Source: an uncultured Oscillospiraceae bacterium (GTDB lineage Bacteria; Bacillota; Clostridia; Oscillospirales; Ruminococcaceae). From it: a stretch of DNA of 16,647 bases. Positions within the stretch are counted from its first letter, which is position 1. Each line of letters begins with the position of its first letter. Under the pieces are notes generated by a model, which did not search any database, had not been told where the DNA came from, and was given only the letters and a program-made list of their open reading frames with translations. The DNA is taken from positions 1-16,647 of the forward strand of contig URGQ01000030.1 in assembly GCA_900547385.1 (NCBI GenBank), read 5' to 3'. Of the stretch, positions 14,038 to 16,647 are shown piece after piece. A program made the translations under genes and the position numbers.

Positions 14038-14939
14038 ACGGCGGAGCCTCCTTTGGCATGATGATGGGCAGCCCATTTTTTGCGGAGATAGGGGATGGCA
14101 AGGAATACGGTAACGACCAGTGCCGAGAAGAGCTTGAGATCGGTGGTAGAAAGTCCAGCCCAGATAACGATGGCGAGAATAAAGTAGTAAGCCACAGCGC
14201 CCAGGGCGGTGGTAAGAAGGCGCAGGGCGAAGTTTTTGCGCTTGCCGAGCAGGGCCTTGCCGATGACGACGGCGGCCAGGCCGATGACGATGGCGCCGCG
14301 GCCCATGTTGATATCGGAATTGCCCTGGTACTGGGCCAGCAGTGCGCCGGAAAGACCGACGAGACCATTGGAGATCATCAAACCGAGAACCTTCATGCGG
14401 TTGGTGGAAATGCCCTGGGCCCGGGCCATGTGCTCATTATTGCCGGTGGCCCGGATGGCGCAGCCCAGCTGGGTGCCGAAGAACCAGTACAGCAGCGCCA
14501 CGATGGCGATGACAAAGATGCCGCTGACCAAAATGGCGGCGGGTACCTTGGCGCTGGAAAGCAGCAGCTGGTACTGGGTGCGGCTGACGGTGAGATTGCT
14601 CTTGCCGCCCATGATGTGCATATTGATGGAGTAGAGAGCCAGCTGGGTGAGGATACCGGAAAGGATGGCCGGAATGCCCAGTACGGTATGCAAAAGCCCG
14701 GTGCAAAGACCGGCAAGCGCCCCGGCCAGCACCGCGCAAAGCAGTGCCAGCAGGGGGTTCATGCCGCCGATGATGCACACGGCGGCAACGGCGCCGCCGG
14801 TGCAAAGGCTGTTATCTACCGTGAGGTCGGCGTAATCCAAGATCTTGTAGGTGATGGCCACGCCGATGGCCATGATGCCCCATATAAGCCCCTGTGCCAG
14901 GGCGCCGGGCAGGGAATTGAGCAGCGTGAGCGGATTCAT
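14031..14939 (-). CDS. ABC importer permease of the TrpXYZ type (COG4120)
   Basis: The 302-residue integral membrane protein has about eight hydrophobic segments, with the family motif YADLTVDNSLCTGGA (36-50) near the start. A cytoplasmic coupling loop GCAIRATGNNEHMARAQGIS, at about 158-177, would contact the ATPase. It ends in a basic, histidine-rich tail. A GAGGT ribosome site precedes the ATG, 45 nt after the receptor gene. The family belongs to the branched-chain-amino-acid-type permeases; characterised relatives carry tryptophan (TrpY of streptococci), while many others have no known cargo. Confidence 0.9.
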   Translation of the reverse strand: MNPLTLLNSLPGALAQGLIWGIMAIGVAITYKILDYADLTVDNSLCTGGAVAAVCIIGGMNPLLALLCAVLAGALAGLCTGLLHTVLGIPAILSGILTQLALYSINMHIMGGKSNLTVSRTQYQLLLSSAKVPAAILVSGIFVIAIVALLYWFFGTQLGCAIRATGNNEHMARAQGISTNRMKVLGLMISNGLVGLSGALLAQYQGNSDINMGRGAIVIGLAAVVIGKALLGKRKNFALRLLTTALGAVAYYFILAIVIWAGLSTTDLKLFSALVVTVFLAIPYLRKKWAAHHHAKGGSAVC

Positions 14940-14984
14940 GGTTTGACCTCTTCAATCGTTAGAATTTGCGGGGACGGGGGAAGA

Positions 14985-15956
14985 TTACTTGAGCTCTTCC
15001 GGAATGGTGATGCCGAGTTCGGCAGCGTTTTCCTCATTGATGACAAGGGACAGGTTGCTGACATCAAAGAAGAAGATAGGGGTAGTGGCGGGATCGGCGC
15101 CGTTGACGAGGATATTGAAGGCCTGCTCGCCGGCTGCACGGCCCAGCTCGTAGTAGCTGATGGCGTAGGTGGCCAGGAAGCCGCTTTCGCACATGCCGCC
15201 CTCGCCGCAGATGACGGGCTTGCCGGCGGCAGTGGTGATGTTGCTCATGGTGGGAACATTGGCGGCGATGAGGTTATCGGTGGGCTCATAGAAGGCATCG
15301 ACCTCATTGCAGGCGGCGGTCACAACGGTCTGGATCTCATTGGTATCGGCGACGGAGTAGATCTTGACGGCAAAGCCTTCGGCCTCAAAGGCGGTCTTGG
15401 CTTCCTCGGCCTGGATGGCGGAGTTTTCCTCGCCGGAATTGATGACGATGCCGACGGTCTTAACCTCGGGGCAGAGGGTCTTCATCAGATCGACCTGTAC
15501 GGTGACGGGGTTCATATCGGAGGCGCCGGTAACATTGGCGCCGGGGGCTTCATTGCTGGCTACCAGGCCGCTGGAAACATAATCGGTCACGCTGGTGCCT
15601 ACAACAGGGATATCGGAGGTGGCCTCACGGGCGGCCTTTACGGCGTTGGTGGCGTTCGCCATGATCAGATCGACCTTGGAGGAAACGAACTGGTTGACGA
15701 TGGTGGTGCAGTTGGTCTGCTCGCCCTGGGCGTTCTGGACATTGAACTGAACCTTATCGCCCAGCTTCTCGGTGAGGAATTCCTTAAAGCCGCGGGTGGC
15801 TTCGTCCAGTGCGGGGTGCTCGGCCAGCTGAACAATGCCGATCTGGAACACCTTTTCATCGGGATTGGAAGGGGAGGAGGGTTCATTGCCGCAGGCGGCG
15901 AGGCCGGCGACCATGAGACAGGCGGCAGCTGCCGCTAAAAACTTTTTGCACTTCAT
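14985..15956 (-). CDS. ABC importer substrate-binding lipoprotein (TrpX-like, COG2984)
   Basis: The 323-residue receptor captures the substrate outside the cell and delivers it to the permease. A lipoprotein signal peptide ends in GLAAC with Cys22 lipidated, followed by a Ser/Pro/Asn linker. The mature part starts with FQIGIVQLAEHPALDEATRGF, typical of the family, and goes on with NAQGEQ, IMANATNAV, VGTSVTDY and GIVINSGEENS, matching the two-lobe periplasmic-binding fold. AAGGAG lies 8 nt before the ATG. It is the first gene after the T-box leader, so its expression should respond to uncharged tRNA. The COG2984 family includes TrpX, but the substrate here should be taken from the T-box, not from the family name. 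Confidence 0.9.
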   Translation of the reverse strand: MKCKKFLAAAAACLMVAGLAACGNEPSSPSNPDEKVFQIGIVQLAEHPALDEATRGFKEFLTEKLGDKVQFNVQNAQGEQTNCTTIVNQFVSSKVDLIMANATNAVKAAREATSDIPVVGTSVTDYVSSGLVASNEAPGANVTGASDMNPVTVQVDLMKTLCPEVKTVGIVINSGEENSAIQAEEAKTAFEAEGFAVKIYSVADTNEIQTVVTAACNEVDAFYEPTDNLIAANVPTMSNITTAAGKPVICGEGGMCESGFLATYAISYYELGRAAGEQAFNILVNGADPATTPIFFFDVSNLSLVINEENAAELGITIPEELK

Positions 15957-16045
15957 AGTGATTGCTCCTTATCTTTTACTTTTGATTATTGATGTGATCT
16001 ATCTGAAATCCCCCGCGGCCGGCCGTGCCATAGGGGGAAGCTCAG

Positions 16046-16096
16046 CAAAAACAGAAAGCCCCTGCTTTTCCAGACTGCTCCGGAAAATACAGGGAC
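16046..16096 (-). terminator. T-box leader terminator
   Basis: On the - strand a long stem built from CCCTG/CAGGG and TTTTCC/GGAAAA (16096 to 16058) is followed by TTTCTGTTTTT. It lies between the T-box sequence and the receptor gene and competes with the antiterminator, so readthrough needs uncharged tRNA. Confidence 0.85.
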
Positions 16097-16330
16097 GATA
16101 AAGGCTTTTATCGCGGTACCACTCTGCTTCGGGCGCTCCTTACGGGGGGCCCCTCCTTGGGCAGCTAACACTGTCCGCACGATGTAACGGTCGAACCCGG
16201 CGCAGCCTACTGTCCCTAAAAGGATGTTCGGTGCGCGGCTACCGAAAGGTACTTCATCCGCCGTACTCATCATTGCCTCGCAGCATCCGGCAACTCTCTG
16301 GAGATTTTGGGGCGGGTTACTTTTTTTTGG
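16046..16330 (-). ncRNA. T-box riboswitch leader
   Basis: On the - strand the leader has, in order, AGUA (16321-16318, loop E side of the specifier loop), stem CCGCC/GGCGG (16315-16311 with 16262-16258), AGAGAG (16299-16294), the distal loop GGAUGCUGCGAGG, then GAUGAAGUACCUUU with the specifier, a structured middle part, the T-box UGGUACCGCG (16121-16112) and the terminator. The T-box UGGU would pair with a tRNA ending ACCA (discriminator A). The specifier is not certain: depending on alignment it is AGU (Ser), GUA (Val) or UAC (Tyr). The A discriminator favours Val or Tyr. No UGG (Trp) is present there. It controls the ABC importer operon. Confidence 0.88.
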
Positions 16331-16358
16331 TCAACGCCTGTGTTTTTGTGTTGTCTGT

Positions 16359-16387
16359 ACTTTAGCACTTCTACTTGCGAAAGTCAA
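16359..16387 (-). promoter_or_regulatory. promoter of the T-box and ABC importer operon
   Basis: On the - strand a -35 box TTGACT (16387-16382), a 17-bp spacer and a -10 box TAAAGT (16364-16359) preceded by TGC (extended -10) are seen. Transcription would start near 16352, just before stem I of the T-box. Confidence 0.75.
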
Positions 16388-16519
16388 TAGGATTTTTAGC
16401 GGAAATTTTACTTTTGGCGATGTGGGGGGAATTTTGGCGGGCGGGGAGATTCTTTTGGGCGATATGCACGAAAACGGAAATTTGATTTGGGCTAAATGAC
16501 ATTGAATAGGGCGGGATGG

Positions 16520-16548
16520 TTGAATTGCGGGGGCGATAGGGGTACAAT
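16520..16548 (+). promoter_or_regulatory. rightward promoter for a gene beyond the window
   Basis: A -35 box TTGAAT (16520-16525), exactly 17 bp, and a -10 box TACAAT (16543-16548) are seen. No gene begins before the right edge, so the transcript would carry the G+C-rich repeat at 16579-16647 in its 5' leader. It is divergent from the T-box promoter. Confidence 0.55.
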
Positions 16549-16578
16549 AAGGGTGGAAATTTGGCACAGGCTGAAAGA

Positions 16579-16647
16579 CCCTGCGCAGACCGAAGGAATG
16601 GGGGCCCCGCCCCTGCGCCCACAGGGCGCAGAGCCCGCCGCAGGCGG
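16579..16647. repeat. cloverleaf-shaped palindromic repeat, copy 3 (cut by the window edge)
   Basis: CCCTGCGCAGA followed by CCGA and a G run matches the flank CCCTGTGCAGA...CCGA of copy 2 (from 7666). Then come a 7-bp hairpin TGCGCCC/GGGCGCA with an ACA loop (16614-16630), a GA linker, and the start of a second hairpin GCCCGCC/GGCGG with a GCA loop (from 16633) that runs off the end. The closing stem and third hairpin would lie outside. Confidence 0.55.

Noticed and set aside
14058..15938. 626-codon + strand frame across the ABC permease and receptor genes
   Set aside because: It is the reverse of two well-supported genes and is a Gly/Asp/Ala-rich artefact of their codon use, with no ribosome site.

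Overview
The window (about 58-60% G+C by eye) reads as a chromosomal segment of a Gram-positive Clostridia-type bacterium, most likely a gut member of the Oscillospiraceae/Ruminococcaceae. The grounds are lipobox-bearing lipoproteins, sigma-A promoters of the TTGA-17-TAnAAT type, strong AGGAGG ribosome sites, a T-box leader, a stand-alone secG, and a decayed surface-protein gene with an NPxTG-like tail. No species can be named from the sequence alone.

Left part (1-5844, + strand): a strong promoter drives a divergent type II topoisomerase B subunit (parE-like), then cinA, then the matching A subunit (parC-like, TTG start). Next come secG with its own promoter and terminator (6163-6540), an unrecognised lipoprotein with an acidic low-complexity tail (6674-7561), and an iron-type alcohol dehydrogenase (7835-9022). 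Two very G+C-rich palindromic repeats sit in the gaps at 5899-6023 and 7615-7813. Both fold as a closing stem carrying three tight hairpins (a cloverleaf), with different stem sequences but preserved pairing. A third, cut-off relative lies at the right edge (16579-16647).

Middle (9073-10300): a decayed stretch. A 46-codon 3' remnant of a gene on the - strand lies back to back with the 3' part of a surface-protein gene on the + strand. Both have lost their 5' ends, as one deletion would produce. An A+T-rich, hairpin-rich gap of about 520 bp follows.

Right centre (10311-12708, - strand): a tightly overlapping three-gene operon of a MarR regulator, an alpha-oxoamine synthase resembling serine palmitoyltransferase, and a short-chain dehydrogenase. 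This pairing matches the first two steps of long-chain-base (sphingoid or related aminolipid) synthesis, which is unexpected in this kind of organism. An A+T palindrome lies in the promoter region. A roughly 250-bp MITE-like element follows at 12839-13085.

Right end (13243-16390, - strand): a three-gene ABC importer of the TrpXYZ type (lipoprotein receptor, permease, ATPase) preceded by a sigma-A promoter and a complete T-box leader with terminator. The leader shows no UGG in the expected specifier loop, so the cargo may be an amino acid other than tryptophan. A + strand promoter at 16520-16548 fires towards a gene outside the window.
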